A stretch of 64,000 bases of DNA, from contig NZ_PPHG01000069.1 in assembly GCF_002904295.1 (NCBI RefSeq), positions 62,001-126,000 on the forward strand. Reading direction: 5' to 3'. The notes beneath the pieces are model-generated. The model was given only the letters and a program-made list of their open reading frames with translations. It was not told where the DNA came from and did no database searches. Shown piece after piece: positions 43,176-50,949 of the stretch; positions within the stretch are counted from its first letter, which is position 1, and the number at the start of each line of letters is the position of its first letter. The position numbers and the translations under genes are program-made. This DNA comes from Amycolatopsis sp. CA-128772 (GTDB lineage: Bacteria > Actinomycetota > Actinomycetes > Mycobacteriales > Pseudonocardiaceae).

Positions 43176-44467
43176 GCCTGCGCTCCCACGAGTTCGGGCT
43201 TGGTCTGTTCGTGCCGGTTCTTCTCGCACAGCGCGAGGAACTCCTCGCGGAAGTACTTGATGCCGCTGGTGATCGGCGACACCGCGCCGTCGCCGAGGGC
43301 GCAGAAGGACCGGCCGAGGATGTTGTCGCAGACGTCGAGGAGGGTGTCGATGTCCTCCTCGGTGCCGTGGCCCTCGACCATGCGCTCGAGGATCTGCGCC
43401 AGCCAGTACGTGCCTTCGCGGCACGGCGTGCACTTGCCGCAGGACTCGTGCTCGTAGAACTGGGTCCACTTCATCACGGCCCACGGCACCGACACGGTCT
43501 CGTTGAAGACCTGGACGGCGGTGGTGCCCAGCATCGACCCGGCCTCCGCCGCGCCTTCGAAGTCCAGGGGAACGTCGAGGTGCTCGGCGGTGAACATCGG
43601 GGTGGAGGAGCCGCCCGGGGTCCAGAACTTGAGCGGGATGCCGTCCTTCATGCCGCCCGCCATGTCGAGCAGCTCGCGCAGCGTGGTGCCGAGCGGGCAC
43701 TCGTACTGGCCGGGCTTCTCGACGTGGCCGGAGATCGAGTAGATCTTCGGGCCGGGCGACTTCTCGCGGCCCATCTCGCGGAACCAGCTGGAGCCGGCGT
43801 TGACGATGTAGGGCGCGCTGGCGATGGTCTCGACGTTGTTCACCGTGGTCGGCGCGGCGTAGAGACCCGCGGCGGCCGGGAACGGCGGCTTGAGCCGGGG
43901 CTGGCCACGACGTCCCTCGAGGGAGTCGAGCAGCGCCGTTTCCTCGCCGCAGATGTACGCGCCCGCGCCGGCGTGGACGGTGATCTTGAGGTCGAAGCCC
44001 GAGCCGAGGATGTTCTCGCCCAGGTAGCCCGCCGCTTCGGCTTCGCGCACGGCCGCGTTGAGGCGCCGGATGCAGTGCAGTGCCTCGCCGCGGACGTAGA
44101 TGAAGCAGTGGTTGGACCGCATCGCGTACGAGGCGATGATGCAGCCTTCGATGAGCGAGTGCGGGTCCGCCATCATCAGCGGGATGTCCTTACAGGTACC
44201 CGGTTCGCCTTCGTCGGCGTTGATCACCAGGTAGTGCGGCTTGTCGAAGTTCGGCGGCATGAAGGACCACTTGATGCCGGCCGGGAAGCCCGCGCCGCCG
44301 CGGCCGCGCAGCCCGGAGTCCTTGACCAGCTGGACGAGCTGCTCCGGCGTCCCGGCCAGTGCCTTGCGGACGGCGGTGTAGCCCTCGAGGGCCTCGTACT
44401 GGCCGATCTGCCAGGAGTTCGGCGACAGCCAGCGCTTCGTGAGGACGGGGGTAATGGGGTCGGCCAT
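43172..44467 (-). CDS. nuoF: NADH-quinone oxidoreductase subunit F
   Basis: A 431-residue flavoprotein that takes electrons from NADH. The NADH-binding glycine loop is GLRGRGGAGFPAGIKWSF. FMN is bound in the INADEGEPGTCKD and GAGAYICGEETALL regions. The Cys ligands of cluster N3 are in ESCGKCTPCREGT, with the last Cys in NILGRSFCALGDG. The ATG at 44467 overlaps the nuoE stop by 1 bp (TAATG). Length is normal. Confidence 0.95.
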   Translation of the reverse strand: MADPITPVLTKRWLSPNSWQIGQYEALEGYTAVRKALAGTPEQLVQLVKDSGLRGRGGAGFPAGIKWSFMPPNFDKPHYLVINADEGEPGTCKDIPLMMADPHSLIEGCIIASYAMRSNHCFIYVRGEALHCIRRLNAAVREAEAAGYLGENILGSGFDLKITVHAGAGAYICGEETALLDSLEGRRGQPRLKPPFPAAAGLYAAPTTVNNVETIASAPYIVNAGSSWFREMGREKSPGPKIYSISGHVEKPGQYECPLGTTLRELLDMAGGMKDGIPLKFWTPGGSSTPMFTAEHLDVPLDFEGAAEAGSMLGTTAVQVFNETVSVPWAVMKWTQFYEHESCGKCTPCREGTYWLAQILERMVEGHGTEEDIDTLLDVCDNILGRSFCALGDGAVSPITSGIKYFREEFLALCEKNRHEQTKPELVGAQA

Positions 44468-45324
44468 TACTTCTTCTCCACTTCTGGCAAGGGCACATCG
44501 GACGCCACCGGGGCGACCCAGCCGCGGTCCTGCGCGAGCTGCGCGCCCCGCAGCGTCTCGACGGCCTGCGACGGGCCGTCGACGTCCGCGCGGTAGGTCC
44601 GCTCGTCCTCCGGGAAGAACCCGGCGAGCTGCAGTTCGGCGCCCTTGAAGTTCGTCAGCGGCGCCCCGCGCGTCGGGGCCGGCTTCTTGCCCGCCTGCAG
44701 CGCGTCGACCAGCGCGACGGCCTTCTCCTCGGTCTGGTTGTCGAAGTACTCGTAGTTGACCTGGATGACCGGGGCGAGGTCGCAGGCCGCGAGGCACTCG
44801 GCGTGCTCGAGGGTGATCGAGCCCGGCTCGTTCGGCGTGCCCGCGGTCTCGTTGTGCCCCAGCGGTTCGGCTTCGGAACCCAGGTGCGTCTGGAGCTTCT
44901 TGTAGATCGCGTCGCCGCCCATGGCCGCGCACAGCGTGTTGGTGCAGACGCTCACGAGGTGCTCGCCGCACGGGCGGCGCTTGTACATCGTGTAGAACGT
45001 CGCGACCGCGCTGACCTCGGCGTCGGACAGGTCGAGCTGCTGCGCGCAGAACGCGATGCCCTCCTGGCTGACGTACCCCTGCACCGACTGCACGAGGTGC
45101 AGCAGCGGCAGCAGCGCCGACCGGGACATCGGGTAGCGCGCGATCAGGTTCTGCGCCTTGGCGTGGATGTCGGCGTCGAAGATGTCCTCGAGGGGCGTCT
45201 CCGTGATGATGCCGGCGGCCACTTCCGGATCCGGCGCGATGGCGACGACGTCGGTGTCGGGCCCGGCCGCGGCGTGCGTCGTCGCGGAGTAGTTCGGGCC
45301 CGGCTCGGGCACTGCTGTGGTCAT
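44467..45324 (-). CDS. nuoE: NADH-quinone oxidoreductase subunit E
   Basis: A 285-residue thioredoxin-fold subunit. The [2Fe-2S] cluster N1a ligands are in VSVCTNTLCAAMGG and HAECLAACDLAPVIQVN. The N-terminal helical part (QNLIARYPMSRSALLPLLHL) precedes them. It is about 100 residues longer than the E. coli protein, with an acidic N-terminal extension and a C-terminal tail (VDGPSQAVETLRGAQLA), as in other actinobacteria. The ATG at 45324 overlaps the nuoD stop (ATGA). Confidence 0.94.
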   Translation of the reverse strand: MTTAVPEPGPNYSATTHAAAGPDTDVVAIAPDPEVAAGIITETPLEDIFDADIHAKAQNLIARYPMSRSALLPLLHLVQSVQGYVSQEGIAFCAQQLDLSDAEVSAVATFYTMYKRRPCGEHLVSVCTNTLCAAMGGDAIYKKLQTHLGSEAEPLGHNETAGTPNEPGSITLEHAECLAACDLAPVIQVNYEYFDNQTEEKAVALVDALQAGKKPAPTRGAPLTNFKGAELQLAGFFPEDERTYRADVDGPSQAVETLRGAQLAQDRGWVAPVASDVPLPEVEKK

Positions 45325-46700
45325 CGGTCCACTCCCCCCATGACGGGGTCGATCGAGGCGATGGCGGCGATCACGTCGGCGACCAGGCCGCCCTCGGCCA
45401 TGGCGGGCATCGACTGCAGGTTCACGAAGCTCGGTTCGCGCACGTGGACCCGCAGCGGCCGGGTGCCGCCGTCGGACACCAGGTGCACGCCCAGCTCGCC
45501 GCGCGGCGACTCGACCGACGTGTAGACCTGGCCGGCCGGCACCTTGAAGCCCTCGGTGACCAGCTTGAAGTGGTGGATCAGGGACTCCATGGACTGGCCC
45601 ATGATCTTCTTGACGTGCTCGAGCGAGTTGCCCATGCCGTCGCTGCCGATCGACAGCTGCGCCGGCCACGCGACCTTCTTGTCCTCGACCATGACCGGGC
45701 CCGGCTCGAGCTTCTCCAGGCACTGCTCGATGATCTTGAGGCTCTCGTGCATCTCGTGCACCCGGATCAGGTAGCGCGACCAGCAGTCGGCGCCGTTGTC
45801 CACGGGCACGTCGAAGTCGAACTCGTCGTAGCAGGAGTACGGCTCGGTCTTGCGCAGGTCCCACGGGAGACCGGCGGACCGCAGCACCGGGCCGGTGACG
45901 CCGAGCGCGAGGCACGCGTCGACCGGCAGGTACCCGACGCCCTTGAGCCGGTTGCGCCAGATCGGCTGCCCGGTGAACAGCTTGTCGTACAACGGAAGGC
46001 GCTGCTTCATCGTCTTGACGAAGTCGGTGACCTTCTCGCGGTAGTCGGCCGGCATGTCCTGCGCGAGGCCGCCGGGGCGGATGAACGCGTGGTTCATCCG
46101 CAGGCCGGTCAGGTGCTCCAGCAGGTGCAGCACCTCTTCGCGCTCGCGGAAGCCGAGCGTCATCGCGGTGGTGGCGCCGAGCTCCATGCCGCCGGTGGCG
46201 ATGTAGACCAGGTGCGAGCCGATCCGGTTGATCTCCAGCAGCAGCACGCGCAGCAGCTGCGCGCGCCGCGGGGCCTCGATCCGGAGCAGCTTCTCGACGC
46301 CGAGGCAGTACGCCATCTCCGTCGAAAGCGGGGCCAGGTAGTCCATCCGCGTCACGAAGGTGACGCCCTGGGTCCAGGTCCGGTACTCGCAGTTCTTCTC
46401 GATGCCGGTGTGCAGGTAGCCGATGACCGACCGCAGCTGCGTGACGGTCTCGCCCTCCATCTCCAGCACGAGCCGGAGCACGCCGTGCGTCGACGGGTGC
46501 TGCGGGCCCATGTTGATGACCATGCGCTCGTCGTGCTGGGCGTCGGCGATGACGTCGTCCCAGTCGCCGCCGGAGACCGTGTAGACGCGGCCTTCGGTGG
46601 TGTCGCGGGAGTCGGCGTAGTTCGCGTTGTCCGTGCTGTCGCTGCCGGTTTCGGTGGTGCTGGTGCCGGTCGTGACGTCGGACAGGTTCTCGGTGCTCAC
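45321..46700 (-). CDS. nuoD: NADH-quinone oxidoreductase subunit D (49 kDa)
   Basis: A 459-residue subunit. GPQHPSTHGVLRLVLEMEGE begins the core and holds the quinone-site His. FVTRMDYLAPLSTEMAYCLG carries the quinone-site Tyr, and GLRMNHAFIRPGGLAQDMP and ESPRGELGVHLVSDGG are further conserved segments. The first 45 residues are low-complexity Thr/Ser/Asp and probably disordered. It forms the quinone site with NuoB and NuoH. It overlaps nuoC by 4 bp (GTGA). Confidence 0.95.
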   Translation of the reverse strand: MSTENLSDVTTGTSTTETGSDSTDNANYADSRDTTEGRVYTVSGGDWDDVIADAQHDERMVINMGPQHPSTHGVLRLVLEMEGETVTQLRSVIGYLHTGIEKNCEYRTWTQGVTFVTRMDYLAPLSTEMAYCLGVEKLLRIEAPRRAQLLRVLLLEINRIGSHLVYIATGGMELGATTAMTLGFREREEVLHLLEHLTGLRMNHAFIRPGGLAQDMPADYREKVTDFVKTMKQRLPLYDKLFTGQPIWRNRLKGVGYLPVDACLALGVTGPVLRSAGLPWDLRKTEPYSCYDEFDFDVPVDNGADCWSRYLIRVHEMHESLKIIEQCLEKLEPGPVMVEDKKVAWPAQLSIGSDGMGNSLEHVKKIMGQSMESLIHHFKLVTEGFKVPAGQVYTSVESPRGELGVHLVSDGGTRPLRVHVREPSFVNLQSMPAMAEGGLVADVIAAIASIDPVMGGVDR

Positions 46701-47446
46701 GAGTACGACCTCCGCTGGTCCGGCGGCGGGATCTCCGCGCCCTTGTATTCGACCGGGATCCCGCCGAGCGGGTAGTCCTTGCGCTGGGGGTGGCCGTCCC
46801 AGTCGTCCGGCATCAGGATCCGGGTCAGCGCCGGGTGACCGTCGAAGACGATCCCGAACATGTCCCAGGTCTCCCGCTCCTGCCAGTCGGCGGTCGGGTA
46901 GGTCTCCACCAGCGACGGCACGTGCGCGTCCTCGACGTCGAGGGTGACCTCGAGCCGGATCCGGCGCCGGTAGGTCAGCGACGTGAAGTGGTAGACCGCG
47001 TGCAGCCGCTGCGGGACGTCGACGCCGTAGTCCACACCGGACACCGACGACAGCAGCTCGAAGCGGAGACCGCCGTCGTCGCGCAGGGTCTTGGCGATCG
47101 CGGGCAGGTGCTCGCGGGCGACGTAGAAGGTGATCTCGCCGCGGTCGACCGTCGTCTGCAGGATCGCCTCGGCCGGGATCTTGCGCTCGGCCAGCGCGGC
47201 GTAGAACTCGTCGGCGAACTGGTCGAACCAGCCGCCGTACGGGCGCTCGGCCGGCGCCGGGCTGTAGGCCGGGAGCCGGACGCCGCCGTAGCCGGAGGTG
47301 TCGCCGCTGCCCTGGACGCCGAACATGCCCTGGCGTTCGCGGCCGGTCACGACCGCTTCGGCCGAGCCCGGTCCCTTCGCCGTCAGGCCGGTTTCCGCTC
47401 GCTCGGCGCTCGACTGCTCTTCGCCGGGTTGGGGGTTCTCAGTCAT
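46697..47446 (-). CDS. nuoC: NADH-quinone oxidoreductase subunit C
   Basis: A 249-residue subunit. The family core lies in the C-terminal 170 residues: YHFTSLTYRRRIRLEVTLD, PTADWQERETWDMFGIVFDG and RILMPDDWDGHPQRKDYPLG, the last being the 30 kDa subunit signature. About 75 N-terminal residues are Gly/Ser-rich and variable. It bridges NuoB and NuoD in the peripheral arm. The ATG lies 4 bp after the nuoB stop. Confidence 0.94.
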   Translation of the reverse strand: MTENPQPGEEQSSAERAETGLTAKGPGSAEAVVTGRERQGMFGVQGSGDTSGYGGVRLPAYSPAPAERPYGGWFDQFADEFYAALAERKIPAEAILQTTVDRGEITFYVAREHLPAIAKTLRDDGGLRFELLSSVSGVDYGVDVPQRLHAVYHFTSLTYRRRIRLEVTLDVEDAHVPSLVETYPTADWQERETWDMFGIVFDGHPALTRILMPDDWDGHPQRKDYPLGGIPVEYKGAEIPPPDQRRSYS

Positions 47447-47450
47447 CGCT

Positions 47451-47999
47451 CTACTTCTTCGCGTACTTGATCGACGACGCGACGAGCTCGGTCCGGGCCC
47501 CGCTGGCCGCGCGGATGGCGGCGCGGCGGGCGTTGATCGGCTCGTCCTGGATCTTGGCGTGCAGCTTGAGGATCGCGTCCAGCAGCATCTCCGGCCGCGG
47601 CGGGCAGCCGGGCAGGTACATGTCGACCGGCACGATGTGGTCCACGCCCTGCACCACGGCGTAGTTGTTGAACATGCCGCCGGAGGAGGCGCAGACGCCC
47701 ATGGCGAGCACCCACTTGGGCTCGGCCATCTGGTCGTAGATCTGGCGCAGGACCGGGGCCATCTTCTGCGTGACGCGCCCGGCGACGATCATCAGGTCGG
47801 CCTGCCGCGGTGTCGCGCTGAAGCGCTCCATGCCGAAGCGAGCGATGTCGTAGCGGGAACCGCCGACGGTCATCATCTCGATCGCGCAGCAGGCGAGGCC
47901 GAAGGTGGCCGGCCACATCGAGTTCTTCCGCGCCCAGTTGACGAGACCTTCGAGGCTGGCCAGCAGGATGCCGTTGGGGAGTTTCTCTTCGAGGCCCAT
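47451..47999 (-). CDS. nuoB: NADH-quinone oxidoreductase subunit B (cluster N2)
   Basis: A 182-residue subunit carrying the terminal [4Fe-4S] cluster N2. The tandem Cys ligands are in FGLACCAIEMMTVGGSRYD, the third in LAMGVCASSGGMFNNYAVVQ and the fourth in YLPGCPPRPEMLLDAI. It transfers electrons to menaquinone at the junction with NuoD. It begins 4 bp after the nuoA stop. Length is normal for actinobacteria. Confidence 0.96.
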   Translation of the reverse strand: MGLEEKLPNGILLASLEGLVNWARKNSMWPATFGLACCAIEMMTVGGSRYDIARFGMERFSATPRQADLMIVAGRVTQKMAPVLRQIYDQMAEPKWVLAMGVCASSGGMFNNYAVVQGVDHIVPVDMYLPGCPPRPEMLLDAILKLHAKIQDEPINARRAAIRAASGARTELVASSIKYAKK

Positions 48000-48003
48000 G
48001 GGT

Positions 48004-48423
48004 CTAGTTCCAATCCAGGCCGCCGCGCCGCCACACGTAGGCGTACGCGAAGCCGACCGTCGCGATGAACAGCAGGATCTCCACCAGGCCGAAGGTGCCC
48101 AGCGCGTCCGCCTGCACGGCGAACGGGTAGAGGAAGACCATCTCGATGTCGAACAGGATGAACAGCATCGCGGTGATGTAGTACGCGACCGGCATCCGCC
48201 CGGCGCCGACGAGCGGCTGCGGGGACGGCTCGATGCCGCATTCGTAGGCGGCCAGCTTGGCCCTGTTGTACCGGCTGGGGCCGACGAGCGGTCCGAGCAG
48301 GACCGACAGCACGGCGAAACCGAGCGCCAGGACGAACAAGATCACGATGGGCAGGTAGGGCTTCAGGCTCGGGGCCTCTTGCGCCAGCTGCACCGTGTCG
48401 GTCCGGGTCAGCAACGTCAGCAC
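48004..48423 (-). CDS. nuoA: NADH-quinone oxidoreductase subunit A
   Basis: A 139-residue membrane protein with three helices (YLPIVILFVLALGFAVLSVL, MPVAYYITAMLFILFDIEMV, LVEILLFIATVGFAYAYVW). YECGIEP and LFILFDIEMVFLYPFAV are the family signatures; the Cys loop sits near the quinone site. I chose GTG at 48423 (encoding MLTLLTRTDTVQLAQ); the frame continues upstream to 48495 without typical content. AAAGGA lies about 14 nt upstream. It is the first gene of the operon, about 150 bp downstream of the Rex-type sites. Confidence 0.93.
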   Translation of the reverse strand: MLTLLTRTDTVQLAQEAPSLKPYLPIVILFVLALGFAVLSVLLGPLVGPSRYNRAKLAAYECGIEPSPQPLVGAGRMPVAYYITAMLFILFDIEMVFLYPFAVQADALGTFGLVEILLFIATVGFAYAYVWRRGGLDWN

Positions 48424-48575
48424 GGGGTCTTCGCCATCCTTTCCGCGCCGCTGCGGTTGAGCTTGTGGTGGGGAACCGCTGGGCCTCGTCGGCACCCTAA
48501 GGGACCTGGGTCACACCGCCGAGGGTCAGGGTCTCCTTACGGCCCGTGGCTGGACCGGGAGGGACAACACTGCGA

Positions 48576-48597
48576 GCTTGTGAAATAGTTCACAAGC
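48576..48597. promoter_or_regulatory. Rex operator (site 1)
   Basis: A perfect palindrome: GCTTGTGAA (48576-48584), spacer ATAG, TTCACAAGC (48589-48597). The core TTGTGAA-N4-TTCACAA matches the Rex consensus TGTGAA-N4-TTCACA. Rex binds when NADH/NAD+ is low and represses respiratory genes. Its centre is 32 bp, about three helical turns, from site 2, which would allow cooperative binding. No rex gene lies in the window. Confidence 0.85.
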
Positions 48598-48610
48598 CAC
48601 TCGTCGCGGA

Positions 48611-48626
48611 TGTGAAGGGATTCACA
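48611..48626. promoter_or_regulatory. Rex operator (site 2)
   Basis: TGTGAA (48611-48616), spacer GGGA, TTCACA (48621-48626): a second Rex-type palindrome. It lies immediately downstream of the candidate nuo -10 box, near +6 to +21, the right place for a repressor that blocks initiation or early elongation. Confidence 0.83.
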
Positions 48627-48638
48627 AAGCATGGGGGG

Positions 48639-48668
48639 AGTCTAGGACGCGACTCACACTCTTGTCCC
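48639..48668 (-). promoter_or_regulatory. Candidate nuo operon promoter
   Basis: On the minus strand GGGACA (48668-48663) and TAGACT (48644-48639) are 18 bp apart, fitting a primary-sigma promoter with two mismatches in the -35. Transcription would start near 48632 and run through both Rex sites, giving a leader of about 210 nt. In the 508-bp non-coding stretch 48424-48931 I see this promoter, the Rex sites and the hairpin at 48871-48909; the rest shows nothing clear. Confidence 0.45.
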
Positions 48669-48870
48669 TAGTACCCCGTGTTATAAGGGTCGCCTAAGTT
48701 CCGGCGCCATCGTTGTCACGGCTCGGCAACACCGCGCGCGCGACCTGCGCGAAAGGCGTCCAAGATCGCGTTCCGGCCGGACAAAACGGGCGCTGACCTG
48801 TGATCTATCCCACTGACCGCACGGCCAACTTGCTAGGCCACCCGTGTGTCCGCGCGCAGAAGCGGCCCCG

Positions 48871-48909
48871 ATGTGGCATTGGGTGCATCTGACGCACCCA
48901 ACGCCACAT
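48871..48909. repeat. 16-bp near-perfect hairpin downstream of menJ
   Basis: Arms 48871-48886 (ATGTGGCATTGGGTGC) and 48894-48909 pair with one mismatch around a 7-nt loop. It lies 23 bp after the menJ stop, so it may terminate the menG-menJ transcript. No T-tract follows. The style of the sequence suggests a dispersed intergenic palindrome family, which cannot be tested from one window. Confidence 0.6.
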
Positions 48910-48931
48910 TGGGGGCGTTTGAGAGCCGGGG

Positions 48932-50218
48932 TCAGCGGGGGGTGGGGGTGGCGCGGGCGAGGGCTGCGATGAGGCGGTCGATGCCGTCGCCGCCCTTGGC
49001 GTCGTAGCAGCCGGAGAGGCCCTTGTAGACCAGCGGCAGGAGCTTGGTGATGCGCAGGCCGTACTTGGTGCACGCGTGCATGATCTTCGGCTTGCCGATG
49101 ATCTTCGCGAAGACGTTGCCCAGCTGGTAGTAGCCGCCCATCAGCTCGCCGACCGCGCGCGGGTACGCCTCCAGTGCCCGCTCCCGCGAAGGCCCTTCAC
49201 GCCGCGCCAGCGCCTGCACGACGACCTCCGCGGCGATCTGCGCGGACTCCATCGCCGCCGAGATGCCTTCGCCGTTGAACGGGCTGACCATGCCGCCCGC
49301 GTCGCCGAGCAGCAGGAGGCCGTCGCGGTAGTGCGGGGTGCGGTTGAAGCCCATCGGGAGGCCGGCGCCGCCGACCTTGCCGATCGCGTTCTCCTCGCGG
49401 TAGCCCCACTCCTCCGGCGTCCCGTCGAGCCACTGGCGCAGCAGCGCGCGGTAGTCGGTGTTCCGGAACGACGCCGACGTCGAGAGCATGCCGAGGCCGA
49501 CGTTGACCGTGCCGTCGCCGAGCGGGAACGCCCAGCCGTAGCCCGGCAGCAGCTTCGGGTCGCGCGGGTCGGAGCGGTCCCACAGCTCGAGGTGGCCCTC
49601 GATGAACGGGTCGTCGTGACGCGGGCTCTTGTAGTACTGGCGCACCGCGACACCCATCGGGCGCTTCTCGTTCTTCTGGATGCCGACGCTCAGCGCGAGC
49701 CGCGCGGAGACGCCGTCGCAGGCCAGGACCAGCGGCGCGTAGTACTTCACCGGCGTCCGCTCCGGGCCGACCTTCGCCTCGACGCCGACCACGCGCCCGC
49801 TCGCGTTCGTGATCGCGCTGGTGACCGTGGTGCGCTCGTACAGCCGCGCGCCGGCCTTGACGGCGAGCTTCGCGAGGAGGTCGTCGAAGTCGTGGCGGGT
49901 GCGGGAAACGCCGTACGGCGGGTAGCTGGTCAGGTCCGGCCAGTCGAGCTCCAGCGTGAGGTCGCCGGTGAGGATCCGCAGGCCGCGGCTGTGCACCCAG
50001 CCGGCGTCCTCGCTCGTGTCGATGCCAAGGTCGATGAGCTGCTTGACGCCGCGCGGGGTCAGGCCGTCGCCGCAGACCTTCTCGCGCGGGAACTCGGTCT
50101 TCTCCAGCAGCAGCACGTCGACGCCCGCGCGGGCCAGGTAGGTGGCCACGGTGGACCCGGCGGGTCCGGCGCCGACGACGATGACTTCGGCGTCCTGGTC
50201 TGCGGTGCGACGACTCAT
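48932..50218 (-). CDS. menJ: Geranylgeranyl reductase-family menaquinone reductase
   Basis: A 428-residue flavoprotein. It begins with the FAD dinucleotide motif AEVIVVGAGPAGSTVATYLA; EFPREKVCGDGLTPRGVKQL and the second FAD motif LLLGDAGGMVSPFNGEGISA identify the geranylgeranyl reductase family. In mycobacteria MenJ saturates one isoprene unit of menaquinone. It directly follows menG (11-bp gap) on the same strand, which supports the quinone role over chlorophyll or archaeal lipid reduction. The C-terminal part (KIIGKPKIMHACTKYGLRI) is probably membrane-associated. Start ATG at 50218. Confidence 0.88.
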   Translation of the reverse strand: MSRRTADQDAEVIVVGAGPAGSTVATYLARAGVDVLLLEKTEFPREKVCGDGLTPRGVKQLIDLGIDTSEDAGWVHSRGLRILTGDLTLELDWPDLTSYPPYGVSRTRHDFDDLLAKLAVKAGARLYERTTVTSAITNASGRVVGVEAKVGPERTPVKYYAPLVLACDGVSARLALSVGIQKNEKRPMGVAVRQYYKSPRHDDPFIEGHLELWDRSDPRDPKLLPGYGWAFPLGDGTVNVGLGMLSTSASFRNTDYRALLRQWLDGTPEEWGYREENAIGKVGGAGLPMGFNRTPHYRDGLLLLGDAGGMVSPFNGEGISAAMESAQIAAEVVVQALARREGPSRERALEAYPRAVGELMGGYYQLGNVFAKIIGKPKIMHACTKYGLRITKLLPLVYKGLSGCYDAKGGDGIDRLIAALARATPTPR

Positions 50219-50228
50219 ACGCGCGAGT

Positions 50229-50918
50229 TTAGGCGGGCTTTCGCGCGCGGTGGATCGCCACGACGCCGAATGTGAGGTTCAACCACTCGACGTCGGTCCA
50301 GCCCGCGCTCGCGATGATCTCGCCGAGCGTGCGCTGGTCGGGCCACGCGAGCATGGATTCGGCCAGGTAGGAGTAGGCCTCGGGGTTGGACGACGTCCGC
50401 TTGCCGACCCAGGTGAGCAGCTTCAGCATGAACCGCCGGTGGACGAACCGGATCGGGGCGAACGGCGGCGTCGAGACCTCGCAGATCACCAGCCGGCCGC
50501 CCGGCTTGACCACCCGGGCGATCTCGGTGAGCGCGGCCTTCGTGTCGACGAAGTTGCGCAGCGCGAGGGAGATCGTCACGGCGTCGAAGCTCTCGTCGGC
50601 GAACGGCAGGTTGAGCGCGTCGGCCGCAACCATCGGCACGTTCCGGTGCTTGCCGGCGCGCAGCATGCCGAACGAGAAGTCCGCGGCCAGGCACCAGGCG
50701 CCGCCGCGGGCGTACTCGACGGTGGACACGCCGGTGCCGGCGGCGAGGTCCAGGACCTTCTCGCCGCGGCGGGCGTCCAGCACGCGGGCCGTGGTGGTGC
50801 GCCAGCGCCGGTCGAAGCCGAAGGTCATGAACGAGTTCGCCCGGTCGTACCCGTCCGCGACGCCGTCGAACATCGCGGCGACTTCGTGCGGGTCCTTGTC
50901 CAGGCTTGCGCGTGACAT
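50229..50918 (-). CDS. menG: Demethylmenaquinone methyltransferase
   Basis: A 229-residue SAM-dependent methyltransferase of the UbiE/MenG family. Features are VAAMFDGVADGYDRANSFM, motif I VLDLAAGTGVSTVEYARGG, motif II DESFDAVTISLALRNFVD, and VVKPGGRLVICEVSTP. It methylates demethylmenaquinone in the last step of menaquinone synthesis. The location next to menJ and near an MgtA-like gene copies mycobacterial gene order (mgtA-menG near menD), which supports MenG over a generic methyltransferase. Start ATG at 50918. Confidence 0.93.
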   Translation of the reverse strand: MSRASLDKDPHEVAAMFDGVADGYDRANSFMTFGFDRRWRTTTARVLDARRGEKVLDLAAGTGVSTVEYARGGAWCLAADFSFGMLRAGKHRNVPMVAADALNLPFADESFDAVTISLALRNFVDTKAALTEIARVVKPGGRLVICEVSTPPFAPIRFVHRRFMLKLLTWVGKRTSSNPEAYSYLAESMLAWPDQRTLGEIIASAGWTDVEWLNLTFGVVAIHRARKPA

Positions 50919-50949
50919 GACACGAATCTAGACCGGTCCGCCGGGTCGC

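Noticed and set aside
48402..48440. Out-of-frame short ORF encoding MAKTPC over the nuoA start
   Set aside because: AAAGG touches its ATG directly, so there is no proper ribosome-binding spacing; it looks accidental.
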